A stretch of DNA of 24,933 bases from an uncultured beta proteobacterium (GTDB lineage Bacteria; Pseudomonadota; Gammaproteobacteria; Burkholderiales; SG8-39). How positions within the stretch are numbered: the first letter of the stretch is position 1; every line of letters starts with the position of its first letter. Shown piece after piece: positions 15,146-22,934 of the stretch. The notes beneath the pieces were generated by a model that was not told the DNA's origin, searched no databases, and was given only the letters and a program-made list of their open reading frames with translations. The position numbers and the translations under genes are program-made. Where the stretch lies: positions 1 to 24,933 of the forward strand of contig CADEDU010000048.1 in NCBI GenBank assembly GCA_902826155.1, in the 5' to 3' direction.

Positions 15146-17035
15146 ATGGCGAAGAACGTGGCAAAGAAGGCGAAGCGCGGCGCGGCCGAGCGATCGAAGG
15201 CGCGAAGCAGTGCGCCGGCCGCCAAACTCGATCAGGTGGTGATGTCGGTGATCGCCAACCGGCTCGACGGCATCGTGCGCGAGATGACCAATACGCTCCT
15301 GCGCGCGGCGCGCTCGGCGGTGATCTCGAGCGCGCGCGATTTCTCGTGCTGCATCGTCACCGGCGATAACCAGCTGCTCGCCTCGGCCGAAGGGCTGCCG
15401 GTGCACATCTTCGGTGCGCACCTGCAGGCGGCCAACATGTGCAGGTACCACGCCGGCGACATTCGCGAGGGCGATGCCTATCTCGACAACGATCCGTACG
15501 GCGGTAATACCCATCCGGCCGATCACACGTTCCTGGTGCCGGTGTTCATCGATGGCGAGCATCTGTTCACCACGGTGGCCAAATGCCACATGGCCGATAT
15601 CGGCAACAGCATTCCGTCGTCGTACTTCGCCAAGGCGCTCGACGTGTACGAGGAGGGCGCGCTCGTCTTCCCCGGCGTGCGGATCCAGCGTGACTTCAAG
15701 AACGTCGAAGACGTGATGCGCATGTGCCGCGCGCGCATTCGCGTGCCCGACCAGTGGTACGGCGACTACCTGGCCGGACTGGGATCGGCGCGCATCGCCG
15801 AGCGCCGCTTGAAGGAGCTGTGCGCGAAGTACGGCAGGAAGACGATCAAGGCGTTCATGAAGGAATGGCTCGACTACTCCGAGCGGCGCATGGCCGAATC
15901 GATCCGCAAGCTGCCCAAAGCGCGCATCGAGAACACCGGTCGCTCCGATCCGCTCGAAGGCATCCTCCCCGATGGCCTGTTGCTGAAGGTGATTCTGGAC
16001 GTCGATCCGAAGAAGGGGATGATCGAAGTCGATCTGCGCGAGAACCCGCCGTGCGTCGATTGCGGGCTCAACACCTCGGAAGCCGCGGCGACGAGCGCGG
16101 TGGTAGGCGCGATCTTCAACACACTCGACAAGGACATCCCGCGCAATGCCGGTTCGTTCCGCCGTCTCTCGTTCAAATATGCCGAGAACAGCGTGGTCGC
16201 CGCGCCGGTGTTTCCGCATAGCTGCTCGGTGGCCACGACCAACGTGTGCGAGCGCCTGGTGAACATCACACAATCGGCGTTCGCGCAGCTCGGCGTGGGC
16301 CATGGACTGGCCGAGGGCGGCACCGGTCTGGGTGCGGGCATGGCGGTGCTCTCGGGCAAGGATCATCGTCGCGCCGATGCTCGCTACGTCAATCGCATGA
16401 TGCTCTCCACCAACGGCGGACCGGCGAGCCCCACGGCCGATGGCTGGGTCAACTACGCGATTCCGGTGATCGCCGGACTCATGTACCGGGACAGCGTCGA
16501 GATCGACGAGCTCAAGCATCCGTTCCGCGTCGAGTCGCTGGGCATCGTCACCGATTCGGCCGGAGCCGGTCGCTATCGCGGTGCACCGGCACAGCAGGTC
16601 ACCTACACCGCGATCGAGAATCCGGTGCAGGTGGTGATCCCATGCGACGGACAGTTTGCCGGACCGCGTGGCGTGAATGGCGGCCATGACGGCACGCCGG
16701 GTTCCACACATCTGGCGGATCCGGGCGGTGCCGAGACGAAGCTGCCGAATCTGGTCAACCGGCACATCCGCAAGGGCGAGGTGATGAGGGGGCGCGATTC
16801 GAGCGGCGGGGGATACGGCGATCCGCTCACGCGAGATCCGGAGCGCGTGCGCATCGATGTGCTCGAAGGGTGGGAGTCGATCGAGAAGGCTCGCAATGTA
16901 TACGGCGTGATATTCACCGGCAGGATCGAGGACGACAGCCTGAAGGTGGACGCAGCGGGCACTCAATCGAGACGGAGCGAGCTCGCCGGGCGATCCGGTG
17001 CGATGACCACGAACGCGATGGTGACCGCCAAATGA
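15146..17035 (+). CDS. hyuB: Hydantoinase subunit B (HyuB)
   Basis: 629-residue B subunit that pairs with HyuA. The conserved core starts near residue 32 (VMSVIANRLDGIVREMTNTLLRAA) and includes SARDFSCCIV, the signature DPYGGNTHPADH (116-127), CHMADIGNS, VDCGLNTSEAAATSAV, GTGLGAG and a near-C-terminal GGGYGDP. It is longer than the usual 510-590 residues: there is a Lys/Arg/Ala-rich N-terminal extension of about 28 residues (KNVAKKAKRGAAERSKAR) and a polar tail after GGGYGDP. ATG 15146 has AGAGGAAG in good position, so the extension appears to be translated. The stop overlaps the next start (ATGA). Basic tails of this kind sometimes aid assembly or nucleic-acid contact; here the role is unknown. 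Confidence 0.92.
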   Translation: MAKNVAKKAKRGAAERSKARSSAPAAKLDQVVMSVIANRLDGIVREMTNTLLRAARSAVISSARDFSCCIVTGDNQLLASAEGLPVHIFGAHLQAANMCRYHAGDIREGDAYLDNDPYGGNTHPADHTFLVPVFIDGEHLFTTVAKCHMADIGNSIPSSYFAKALDVYEEGALVFPGVRIQRDFKNVEDVMRMCRARIRVPDQWYGDYLAGLGSARIAERRLKELCAKYGRKTIKAFMKEWLDYSERRMAESIRKLPKARIENTGRSDPLEGILPDGLLLKVILDVDPKKGMIEVDLRENPPCVDCGLNTSEAAATSAVVGAIFNTLDKDIPRNAGSFRRLSFKYAENSVVAAPVFPHSCSVATTNVCERLVNITQSAFAQLGVGHGLAEGGTGLGAGMAVLSGKDHRRADARYVNRMMLSTNGGPASPTADGWVNYAIPVIAGLMYRDSVEIDELKHPFRVESLGIVTDSAGAGRYRGAPAQQVTYTAIENPVQVVIPCDGQFAGPRGVNGGHDGTPGSTHLADPGGAETKLPNLVNRHIRKGEVMRGRDSSGGGYGDPLTRDPERVRIDVLEGWESIEKARNVYGVIFTGRIEDDSLKVDAAGTQSRRSELAGRSGAMTTNAMVTAK

Positions 17036-17697
17036 ACGCGCCTGCCAAAGTCGTGCCGATCGGCGGATCGAAGTCTTCAGCCAGGTCCAATCAGAGCTAC
17101 GCCGATCGCGGCTACGGTGCGCGACCGGTGGGATTCGGCGAGAAGCCGGGCATCGTGGTCGTCGATCTGCAGCTTGCGTTCACCGACGACCGGTTCGCAA
17201 CGGGCGGTGCGCCACTGGTGATGCGCGCGGTCGAGAACACCGCGCGCCTCTTGGCTGCGGCGCGTCGCGCGGGCATTCCGATCGCTACCTGCTACATGGC
17301 CTACCACACCGAACGCGATGCGCCGTACTGGAAAGCACCGAGCGTGTCGCAGATCTTCGAAGGCAGTGAAGCGGCCAGGCTCGATCCGGCGATCTCCGAT
17401 CCGTCTTATGACTTCATCCTCAGGAAGAGCGCGCCGTCGATCTTCTTCAACACGCCGGTGATGACGTACTTCGCCAAGCATCGGGTGGACACGATGATCG
17501 TGACCGGCTGCATCACCAGCGGCTGCGTGCGTGCCAGCATCGTCGACAGCTTCAGTCATGGCTATCGGACGATCGTGCCCGAGGACTGCGTCGGCGATCA
17601 GGACCTCGACGCGCACGAGTCGAACCTGCGCGACGTGGACCGGCGCTATTGCGATCTCACGACGGCGGATGAGTTGATCAAGAAGCTGAAGGCGTGA
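17032..17697 (+). CDS. Isochorismatase-fold cysteine hydrolase, N-carbamoylsarcosine-amidase-like
   Basis: 221-residue cysteine hydrolase of the isochorismatase superfamily, which includes N-carbamoylsarcosine amidase, maleamate amidase NicF, nicotinamidase and ureidoacrylate hydrolase. The triad reads Asp45 (VVVDLQLAF), Lys132 (LRKSAPSIFF) and Cys165 (TGCITSGCVRAS). The 33-residue Lys-to-Cys spacing equals that of Arthrobacter N-carbamoylsarcosine amidase (K144, C177, from memory), and TSGCVRAS is the block of that group. About 30 extra N-terminal residues lead into the fold. ATG 17032 overlaps the hyuB stop by four bases, so it is translationally coupled to the hydantoinase. Expected reaction: release of ammonia and CO2 from an N-carbamoyl product, or ammonia from a half-amide. 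It ends the six-gene operon. Exact substrate not proven. Confidence 0.9.
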   Translation: MNAPAKVVPIGGSKSSARSNQSYADRGYGARPVGFGEKPGIVVVDLQLAFTDDRFATGGAPLVMRAVENTARLLAAARRAGIPIATCYMAYHTERDAPYWKAPSVSQIFEGSEAARLDPAISDPSYDFILRKSAPSIFFNTPVMTYFAKHRVDTMIVTGCITSGCVRASIVDSFSHGYRTIVPEDCVGDQDLDAHESNLRDVDRRYCDLTTADELIKKLKA

Positions 17698-17774
17698 GGC
17701 GATGGCAAGCCGCGGATCGCGCAGCGGCCCGCAGACCGCAGCTGCCCGCAGATCGAATCTCAGGCGTGCCTTGT

Positions 17775-17804
17775 TTTGGGTTGGGTATCTTTGGGTTGGA
17801 TATC
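17775..17804. repeat. Two tandem copies of a 15-base unit
   Basis: TTTGGGTTGGGTATC (17775-17789) is followed directly by TTTGGGTTGGATATC (17790-17804), one mismatch apart. The unit is lower in GC than its surroundings. The second copy runs into the minus-strand stop codon of the SDR gene. It lies in the 105-base convergent gap after the hydantoinase operon. I do not recognise it as a known element. Confidence 0.7.
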
Positions 17805-18717
17805 AGGCGTCGTGCGCCTCCAACCACTTCGCATACGCAGCGACACCCGCGCGCAGGTCGAACTTCGGTCGCCATCCCAAATCGTTCGCGATTCGTTCGA
17901 TCGTGAACCGTTCCTGCAGGTAGTCGTCGGGGTCGGGTCCGGCAGTGAACTCCGCTGTCAGCGGCCCTACCGCCTCCCGAACCGTGGCGGCGATCTCATC
18001 GAATGTCAAGCGCTGACCGCCCGTCACCGTATACACGCGATGCGGCAGCTCGGGCGCATCGAGTGCTCGCATGATCGCATCGACGACATCGTCGACGTAC
18101 ACGAACTGGCGGTGATAGCCCCCGCCGAACGCATTGCGCGTGGGGCGTTTGGCGCGGGCATCGACGATCAATCGATTTACCAGACATTCGGTCGTTCGCC
18201 GCGGTCCGTAGACCCAGCAAAAGCGCAGCGACACGGCATCGGCATGCTTGCCTCGGATGTAGGCATTGACCATGGCCTCGGCTGCGACCTTCGAGGCGCC
18301 ATACGCGTCATCGGCGCGCAGCGGCGCAGCCTCGGTGACCGGAGCAAGTCCTGGCGGCGTGTGGCCGTATGCCATGCAGGTCGAGGCGTAGACATAGCGG
18401 CGCGCTTTGGTGAGTCGCGCGATTTCCAGCGTGTTGATCGTGCCGCCGACATTGATATCGACAAGGTCTTTGGGACGATCCCTCCCCAACATCGGGCCCG
18501 ATATGGCGCCGCAGTGGATCACTGCCTCCAGTGAAGAACCGGCCAAGTTGCGTAGCCGATCGAAATCGCGCAGATCGGCCGCGGCAAACGGGAAGGGTGC
18601 CGGCGTTGCCGGTTGAGCGAGGTCGGTACCCAACACCGCTCGACCGGATTGCTGGAGCGCCAGCGCGACACTGAAGCCGATCATGCCCGCGGCACCCGTG
18701 ACCAGAATCGTTGCCAA
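17803..18717 (-). CDS. Extended SDR: NAD-dependent epimerase/dehydratase
   Basis: 304-residue NAD(P)-binding Rossmann protein of the extended short-chain dehydrogenase family (sugar epimerases, dehydratases, uronate dehydrogenases). The cofactor motif TGAAGMIG gives GxxGxxG at 8-14. Asp32 at the end of strand 2 favours NAD. The catalytic residues are Ser112/Thr113 (YASTC) and Tyr139-x3-Lys143 (YGASK), followed by RFCWVYGPR and the typical C-terminal block QERFTIERIANDLGW. I chose the TTG at 18717 because minus-strand AAGGGG lies seven bases upstream and the cofactor motif then starts at the usual distance; upstream codons (such as the ATG at 18807) would add an unusual tail. It is transcribed against both flanking operons. 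A link to the catabolic genes is not evident; it may oxidise or epimerise a sugar-like substrate. Confidence 0.88.
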   Translation of the reverse strand: MATILVTGAAGMIGFSVALALQQSGRAVLGTDLAQPATPAPFPFAAADLRDFDRLRNLAGSSLEAVIHCGAISGPMLGRDRPKDLVDINVGGTINTLEIARLTKARRYVYASTCMAYGHTPPGLAPVTEAAPLRADDAYGASKVAAEAMVNAYIRGKHADAVSLRFCWVYGPRRTTECLVNRLIVDARAKRPTRNAFGGGYHRQFVYVDDVVDAIMRALDAPELPHRVYTVTGGQRLTFDEIAATVREAVGPLTAEFTAGPDPDDYLQERFTIERIANDLGWRPKFDLRAGVAAYAKWLEAHDA

Positions 18718-18724
18718 GATCGTT

Positions 18725-18730
18725 CCCCTT
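18725..18730 (-). promoter_or_regulatory. Ribosome binding site supporting the TTG start of the SDR gene
   Basis: On the minus strand AAGGGG sits seven bases before TTG 18717. This supports a non-ATG start that puts the Rossmann motif in the normal N-terminal position. Confidence 0.55.
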
Positions 18731-18750
18731 CCGGAAAGCTTCCGTGCTTG

Positions 18751-18799
18751 CGCACCAATCGCGCCCGTCGTATATGGGTCGGCGAGCCGAATTGGTGCG
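18751..18799. repeat. Widely spaced 9-base inverted repeat in the SDR/ABC divergent gap
   Basis: CGCACCAAT (18751-18759) and ATTGGTGCG (18791-18799) are exact reverse complements separated by 31 bases. They lie in the divergent region between the SDR and the ABC operon, where paired half-sites could allow a regulator to loop DNA or bind cooperatively (inference). Confidence 0.55.
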
Positions 18800-18823
18800 T
18801 CGCGCATTCCCGTTCGCGCCAGC

Positions 18824-18853
18824 TTGACCCCCAAGCACGGATTGAGTTGAAAT
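18824..18853 (+). promoter_or_regulatory. Candidate sigma-70 promoter of the ABC operon
   Basis: TTGACC (18824-18829) is followed after 18 bases by TGAAAT (18848-18853, four of six matches to the -10 consensus). It points toward the binding-protein gene at 18955 and would start transcription near 18860, upstream of the two leader hairpins. Confidence 0.35.
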
Positions 18854-18889
18854 CAGCGAGCTTAACGAGCGGGGCGCCGGTGCGCCAGG

Positions 18890-18911
18890 GAACCTCCGCA
18901 CACGGAGGTTC
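18890..18911 (+). promoter_or_regulatory. Perfect 9-bp dyad in the ABC operon leader: operator or RNA hairpin
   Basis: GAACCTCCG (18890-18898) and CGGAGGTTC (18903-18911) are perfect reverse complements around the four-base centre CACA. The dyad ends 43 bases before the binding-protein ATG. A smaller dyad, GGCGC/GCGCC (18873-18886), lies just upstream. No U-run follows, so it is not a simple terminator. A regulator-binding site or a structured leader is more likely. Confidence 0.6.
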
Positions 18912-18954
18912 GATACCTCAAGTCGGGTCGATCCATCGCAAAGAGGGAGATCAC

Positions 18955-20166
18955 ATGAACGGAATTTCATCGAAGTGGTTGCGGCGAGCGCTGCTCGTGG
19001 CCGGGTCGGCCAGCGCAGCGGCATTGTTCGCGGCCCCCGCACTTGCGCAGAAGGCCAAGCCCTGCATTGCCGGCTCATGGGAACTGAGCGGCGCACTGGC
19101 GCATACCGGGCTGGCGATCCGCATGGGTATCGAGGCTGCAGTCGATGAGATCAACGAAGCCGGCGGAGTGCTCGGGCAAAAGCTCTCCGTGGTCGCGCTC
19201 GATGATCAGGGCGAGCCCTCGCGTGCAGTCGACAATGCGCGGCGCATCGGCGAGAAGGAGAACTGCGTGATCATGATCGGCGGGTTCCGCACGCCGAACG
19301 CGCTCGCCATCCGCGAGGTGCTCACCGAAATGGAGCTGCCCTGGATGGGCGTGATCTCCGCGGGTACTCGCGTCACCGAGTGGGAGAAGGGCAAGAACGA
19401 GTGGATGTTCCGCACCTCCATGAAAGATCGCTGGGTCGCGCCGTTCCTGTTTGACGAGGCGCTCAAGCGCACCAAGAGCAAGAAGATCGGCCTCATGTAC
19501 GAGGCGACCGGCTGGGGCCAGGGCGCGGTGCCCGACGTCGAGGCTGCCGCGAAAGCGAAGAACATGCCGCTCGCCGGCAAAGAGACGTTCAACATCGCCG
19601 ATCAGGACATGAGCGCGCAGCTCATTCGCTTTCGCGATGCAGGCGTCGATACGCTCATCTTCTATACGGTCGACCGTGAAACCAACGCGATCCTGCGCAG
19701 CATGGACCGCATCGGTTATCGCCCCAACATCGTGAGTGCCTGGGGTATCAGCGCCCAGCTCGGCCAAACCGCCGGCAAGCTGGCCGACGGCGTATTGGTG
19801 GCGGGCACGTTCGCCTGGACCGGCAAGCTCGATCCGCGTTCGGAAAAGGTCTGGGGCCGCATCAAGACGAAGTTCAAGCTCGATCATCCGGGCCAGATCG
19901 TACTGCCCAGCGGAACCGCGAATTCCTACGATGCGGTGTACATCATCGCCGAAGCACTCAAGCTCGCGGGCGATTTCGATCGCAAGAAGCTGCGCGATGC
20001 ACTCTACAAGGTGAAGTACGAAGGCATCATCGCCAAGTACGACCCGGCGTTCGAGCCGAAGTACGAGCGCATGGATTCAATCGTTCCGACGCACTACAAG
20101 ATGCTCGCGTACCACAACGGGTACCTCACGCCGATCGAACAGACGCCGTACGCAACGAAGAAATGA
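18955..20166 (+). CDS. ABC transporter periplasmic binding protein (LivJ/K-type)
   Basis: 403-residue type I periplasmic binding protein of the branched-chain amino acid/amide family (Peripla_BP_6). It captures substrate outside the membrane for the downstream Liv-type permease. The Sec signal peptide is clear: WLRR, a hydrophobic Ala/Leu core and cleavage at ALA|QK (31/32). The two-lobed fold is seen in the segments LSGALAHTGLAIRMGIEAAVDEIN, VVALDDQGEPSRAVDNARR, IGLMYEATGWGQGAVPD and NSYDAVYIIAEALKLAG. ATG 18955 has AGGGAG five bases upstream; the frame is open further upstream but lacks a ribosome site. Family members bind amino acids, amides, urea or aromatic acids. Given the neighbouring amide/hydantoin enzymes, an amide or ureide ligand is my inference. 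A hairpin after the stop separates it from the permease genes. Confidence 0.93.
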   Translation: MNGISSKWLRRALLVAGSASAAALFAAPALAQKAKPCIAGSWELSGALAHTGLAIRMGIEAAVDEINEAGGVLGQKLSVVALDDQGEPSRAVDNARRIGEKENCVIMIGGFRTPNALAIREVLTEMELPWMGVISAGTRVTEWEKGKNEWMFRTSMKDRWVAPFLFDEALKRTKSKKIGLMYEATGWGQGAVPDVEAAAKAKNMPLAGKETFNIADQDMSAQLIRFRDAGVDTLIFYTVDRETNAILRSMDRIGYRPNIVSAWGISAQLGQTAGKLADGVLVAGTFAWTGKLDPRSEKVWGRIKTKFKLDHPGQIVLPSGTANSYDAVYIIAEALKLAGDFDRKKLRDALYKVKYEGIIAKYDPAFEPKYERMDSIVPTHYKMLAYHNGYLTPIEQTPYATKK

Positions 20167-20187
20167 GGCGTTCGAGCTGAGGAAGAC

Positions 20188-20215
20188 GGGCCGCGAAAGC
20201 GGCCCTGATTCTTTT
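20188..20215 (+). terminator. Intrinsic-terminator-like hairpin between binding protein and permease genes
   Basis: GGGCCGC (20188-20194) pairs perfectly with GCGGCCC (20199-20205) around a GAAA tetraloop, followed by TGATTCTTTT. The tract is only partly U-rich, so it probably acts as a leaky terminator or as a 3' stabiliser, giving more binding-protein message than permease message. This arrangement is common in ABC operons. Confidence 0.65.
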
Positions 20216-20238
20216 GACCGGACGATAGAGCTTTCCAA

Positions 20239-21114
20239 ATGGGGGAGATTCTTCAGTACCTGCTCAGCGGGCTGTCGCTCGGCGGAATCTACGCGCTCGT
20301 GGCGCTGGGCTTCTACATCATGTGGGCGGTGTCCAACGCCGCCAACTTCACGCACGGCGACATCTACATGCTGGGCGCGATCCTGGCAGTGGTGTTCGTC
20401 GCGATGGGCATGCCGTTGGTGGTTGCCACCCTCGCTGCGATGGCGGTCTGCGCCATCGTTGGAGCGCTGATCGAGCGCATCCTGGTGCGTCCATTCAACA
20501 AGGAACCAAACGCGATCGGCTGGATGCTCACCACGATCGCGGCGGGCATCGTGATCGAAAGCGGCGCGACGGTGACCTACGGCCCGCTCGGTCGTCCGCT
20601 CGATTCTCCGCTCGCGCACACCCCGATTCGCGCGGGGGGCGCCGGCATCTATCCGCAGGAACTGATCCTGCCGCTCGTGGCGATCGCTTTGATGATCGGT
20701 CTGGAGCTGTTCTACAAGCGCACCATCCTCGGCCGCGCCATGCGCGCGGTGGCGTTCAATCGCGTGGCCGCCGGGCTGATGGGCATCGATGTCAACAAGA
20801 TCGCGTTGATCGCTTATGCGCTGGCGGCCGCAATCGGTGCTCTCGCCGGCATCCTGATTGCCCCGGTGATCCAGGCGGTGCCCACGATGGGTGCGCTGAT
20901 CGGGCTCAAGGCGTTCGGTGTCGCGATCGTCGCCGGCATCTCGAACGCGCGGGGCGTGGTGATCGTCGGCATCTGCTACGGTGTGATCGAGAAGTTCATC
21001 GAGGGCTACATCAGCACCGGCGCGCGCAACGCCGTCGGATTCACGCTGATGATCCTGGTGCTGCTTGCATTTCCGCAGGGCATCTTCGGCCGCAAAGAGA
21101 TCGCCAAAGTATGA
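20239..21114 (+). CDS. ABC transporter permease, LivH type
   Basis: 291-residue inner-membrane permease of the LivH family, one of two transmembrane subunits of the importer. The N-terminus (QYLLSGLSLGGIYALVALG) is the standard LivH opening. The cytoplasmic coupling loop is readable at about residues 165-190 (GRAMRAVAFNRVAAGLMGID), and the C-terminus ends in FPQGIFGRKE as usual. Hydrophobic helices fill the rest. The ATG at 20239 has no strong ribosome site, but it agrees with the family N-terminus and follows the hairpin by 23 bases. The stop overlaps the start of the fused LivM-LivG gene (ATGA at 21111-21114), so production of the two is coupled. Substrate depends on the binding protein. 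Confidence 0.93.
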   Translation: MGEILQYLLSGLSLGGIYALVALGFYIMWAVSNAANFTHGDIYMLGAILAVVFVAMGMPLVVATLAAMAVCAIVGALIERILVRPFNKEPNAIGWMLTTIAAGIVIESGATVTYGPLGRPLDSPLAHTPIRAGGAGIYPQELILPLVAIALMIGLELFYKRTILGRAMRAVAFNRVAAGLMGIDVNKIALIAYALAAAIGALAGILIAPVIQAVPTMGALIGLKAFGVAIVAGISNARGVVIVGICYGVIEKFIEGYISTGARNAVGFTLMILVLLAFPQGIFGRKEIAKV

Positions 21115-22934
21115 CGCCGCGCCGCCAGTTTCTTGCGATTCTGTTCGCCGGCATCGCATTCATCGTCGTGTTTCGCATGATCGAGCCGAGCAACTATCAG
21201 ATCGGCTTGTTGATGCGCTGCATGATCCTGATGATCGTGACCATCGGGCTCAACATCCTCATCGGCCATGCCGGACTCGTTTCGCTCGGACAGGCCGCGC
21301 TTTACGGGCTGGGTGCCTACGTCGCGGCGTGGCTCGCGGTGAAGGGAGATGTGTCGTTCATGCCCGCGGTGATCGCGGGGATCGTGGTAACGGCGCTTTT
21401 CGGTGCAGCGCTCGCCTATCCGACGGTACGCGTCAAGGGCGTGTATCTCGCCGTCATCACCATCGCGTTCGGCCTCGTGTTCCAGAACATCCTGGTCGAG
21501 TGGATATCGGTCACCGGCGGGTCGCAGGGCCTCACCGGCATCCCGCGCGGCGAGGCATTCGGCGTGCGCCTGACTCGGCGGATCTACTACTGGGTGGTCG
21601 CGGTGTGCCTGGTGATCGCCTTCATCCTGCAATACAACATCATCTATTCACGCTACGGCCGCGCGATGCGCGCGACCGCACAAAGTGAGAACGCCTCGCG
21701 TGCCCTCGGCATCAACATCGGTTGGATCCGCACGCTCGCGTTCGTGCTGTCGGCGATGCTGGCGGGACTGGCGGGCGGCCTCTATACGTTCCTCAACCTG
21801 TTCGTGAACTACGAGACCTTCACGTTCTTCCATTCGATCACGTTTCTCCTGATGGTGATCCTGGGTGGCACCGGCACGCTGCTCGGCCCGGTGCTCGGCA
21901 CCTCGATCCTCACTTATATCGCCGAGGTGCTGCAGGACCTGAAGGAATGGCAGATCTTCGCCTACGGAATGCTGCTGGCGATCATCATGTTCGTCATGCC
22001 CAAGGGCATCGTCGGCAGTGTCGCGGCGCTCACCCAGCGCTTCACCGCAAAGCCGCGAGCGCGGGCGACCGAGAGCTGGCCCAGCCGCGATGTTCCGCTC
22101 GATACGTTGCTCGGCGCGCGTACGAAGTCGACCGATTCGGCACTGAAAGCCGACAAGCTCACGATCCAGTTCGGTGGCCTCACCGCGGTCGATCAGGTCA
22201 TGCTCGACGTGAAGCCGGGCACGGTGCATGCGCTCATCGGTCCCAACGGCGCGGGCAAATCGAGCGTGCTCAATCTGATCTCGGGGTTTTATTCGCCTAC
22301 GTCGGGAGCGGTGACGTTCCAGGGCGAGTCGATCGCAGGAACGCCCAGCCACCTGCTTGCGCGCAAAGGCATCGCCCGGACGTTCCAGAACACCGAGCTG
22401 TTCGGACAGATGTCGGTGCTCGACAACGTGCTGGTGGCATTCCACTGCCAGTATCAGAGTCAGTTGATCGGCACGGTGCTGCGCCTGCCCCGATTCACTC
22501 GCGAAGAGAAAATGTATCTCGACCGTGCGCGTCAGCTTCTCGCGTTCGTCGGCCTTTCCGATTACGCCGACGAACTGGCGAGCAATCTCCCGTTCGGCCA
22601 TCAGCGTCGGCTGGAGATCGCTCGGGCGCTGGCGCTGCAGCCAAAGCTGCTGCTCCTGGATGAGCCGGCGGCCGGCCTTACTCATGCCGAGATCGAAGAT
22701 CTCAAGACCCTGATCCGAATGCTTACCGAATACGGCGTGACCGTCATCCTGGTGGAACACCACGTGGAGATGGTGATGACCGTGTCCGATCACGTCACGG
22801 TGCTCGACTACGGCAAGGTCATTGCCTCGGGTCCGGCGTCCACGGTTCAAAAGAATCCTCAGGTGATCGAAGCGTATTTCGGCACCGGCGGCATCCTCGC
22901 CAAGCCGGCCGCGACCACGGGACAGCCGGCGTGA
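21111..22934 (+). CDS. Fused ABC permease-ATPase (LivM-LivG)
   Basis: 607-residue protein joining a LivM-type permease to a LivG-type ATPase. Residues 1 to about 310 form the membrane domain (GLNILIGHAGLVSLGQAALYG, the coupling loop YGRAMRATAQSENASRALGI, and FVMPKGIVGS at its end). A polar linker of roughly 40 residues (about 315-350, KPRARATESWPSRD) leads to the nucleotide-binding domain: Walker A GPNGAGKSS (377-385, Lys383), Q-loop RTFQNTELFG, the modified signature LPFGHQRRLEIARA, Walker B LLLLDEP with Asp517/Glu518, and H-loop LVEHH. All catalytic elements are intact. The frame is continuous with no stop between domains. ATG 21111 overlaps livH by four bases, and its stop overlaps livF by four (GTGA). 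In E. coli these are separate proteins. Confidence 0.93.
   Translation: MTPRRQFLAILFAGIAFIVVFRMIEPSNYQIGLLMRCMILMIVTIGLNILIGHAGLVSLGQAALYGLGAYVAAWLAVKGDVSFMPAVIAGIVVTALFGAALAYPTVRVKGVYLAVITIAFGLVFQNILVEWISVTGGSQGLTGIPRGEAFGVRLTRRIYYWVVAVCLVIAFILQYNIIYSRYGRAMRATAQSENASRALGINIGWIRTLAFVLSAMLAGLAGGLYTFLNLFVNYETFTFFHSITFLLMVILGGTGTLLGPVLGTSILTYIAEVLQDLKEWQIFAYGMLLAIIMFVMPKGIVGSVAALTQRFTAKPRARATESWPSRDVPLDTLLGARTKSTDSALKADKLTIQFGGLTAVDQVMLDVKPGTVHALIGPNGAGKSSVLNLISGFYSPTSGAVTFQGESIAGTPSHLLARKGIARTFQNTELFGQMSVLDNVLVAFHCQYQSQLIGTVLRLPRFTREEKMYLDRARQLLAFVGLSDYADELASNLPFGHQRRLEIARALALQPKLLLLDEPAAGLTHAEIEDLKTLIRMLTEYGVTVILVEHHVEMVMTVSDHVTVLDYGKVIASGPASTVQKNPQVIEAYFGTGGILAKPAATTGQPA

Noticed and set aside
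13905..15164. Long minus-strand open frame opposite hyuA
   Set aside because: Low-complexity His/Arg/Asp composition, no recognised motif, fully overlapped by hyuA.
15131..16966. Very long open frame on the minus strand opposite hyuB (about 611 codons)
   Set aside because: It is rich in Arg, His, Asp and Ala with no domain, exactly the composition produced by reading GC-rich coding DNA in the wrong strand. hyuB on the plus strand is unambiguous.
9222..17697. Straight assignment as the creatinine deaminase to sarcosine pathway
   Set aside because: HyuAB and the carbamoylsarcosine-amidase-like gene fit, but the amidohydrolase lacks the Glu and Asp expected of a CodA-type deaminase and two amidases are unexplained. 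Kept only as one hypothesis.
21648..22850. Minus-strand open frame opposite the LivM-LivG fusion
   Set aside because: Antisense shadow; no motif, and the plus-strand ATPase motifs are complete.
21111..22934. Sequencing error merging livM and livG
   Set aside because: The frame is continuous through a plausible polar linker, with no leftover stop or start signal at the junction. A true fusion is simpler, though only resequencing settles it.
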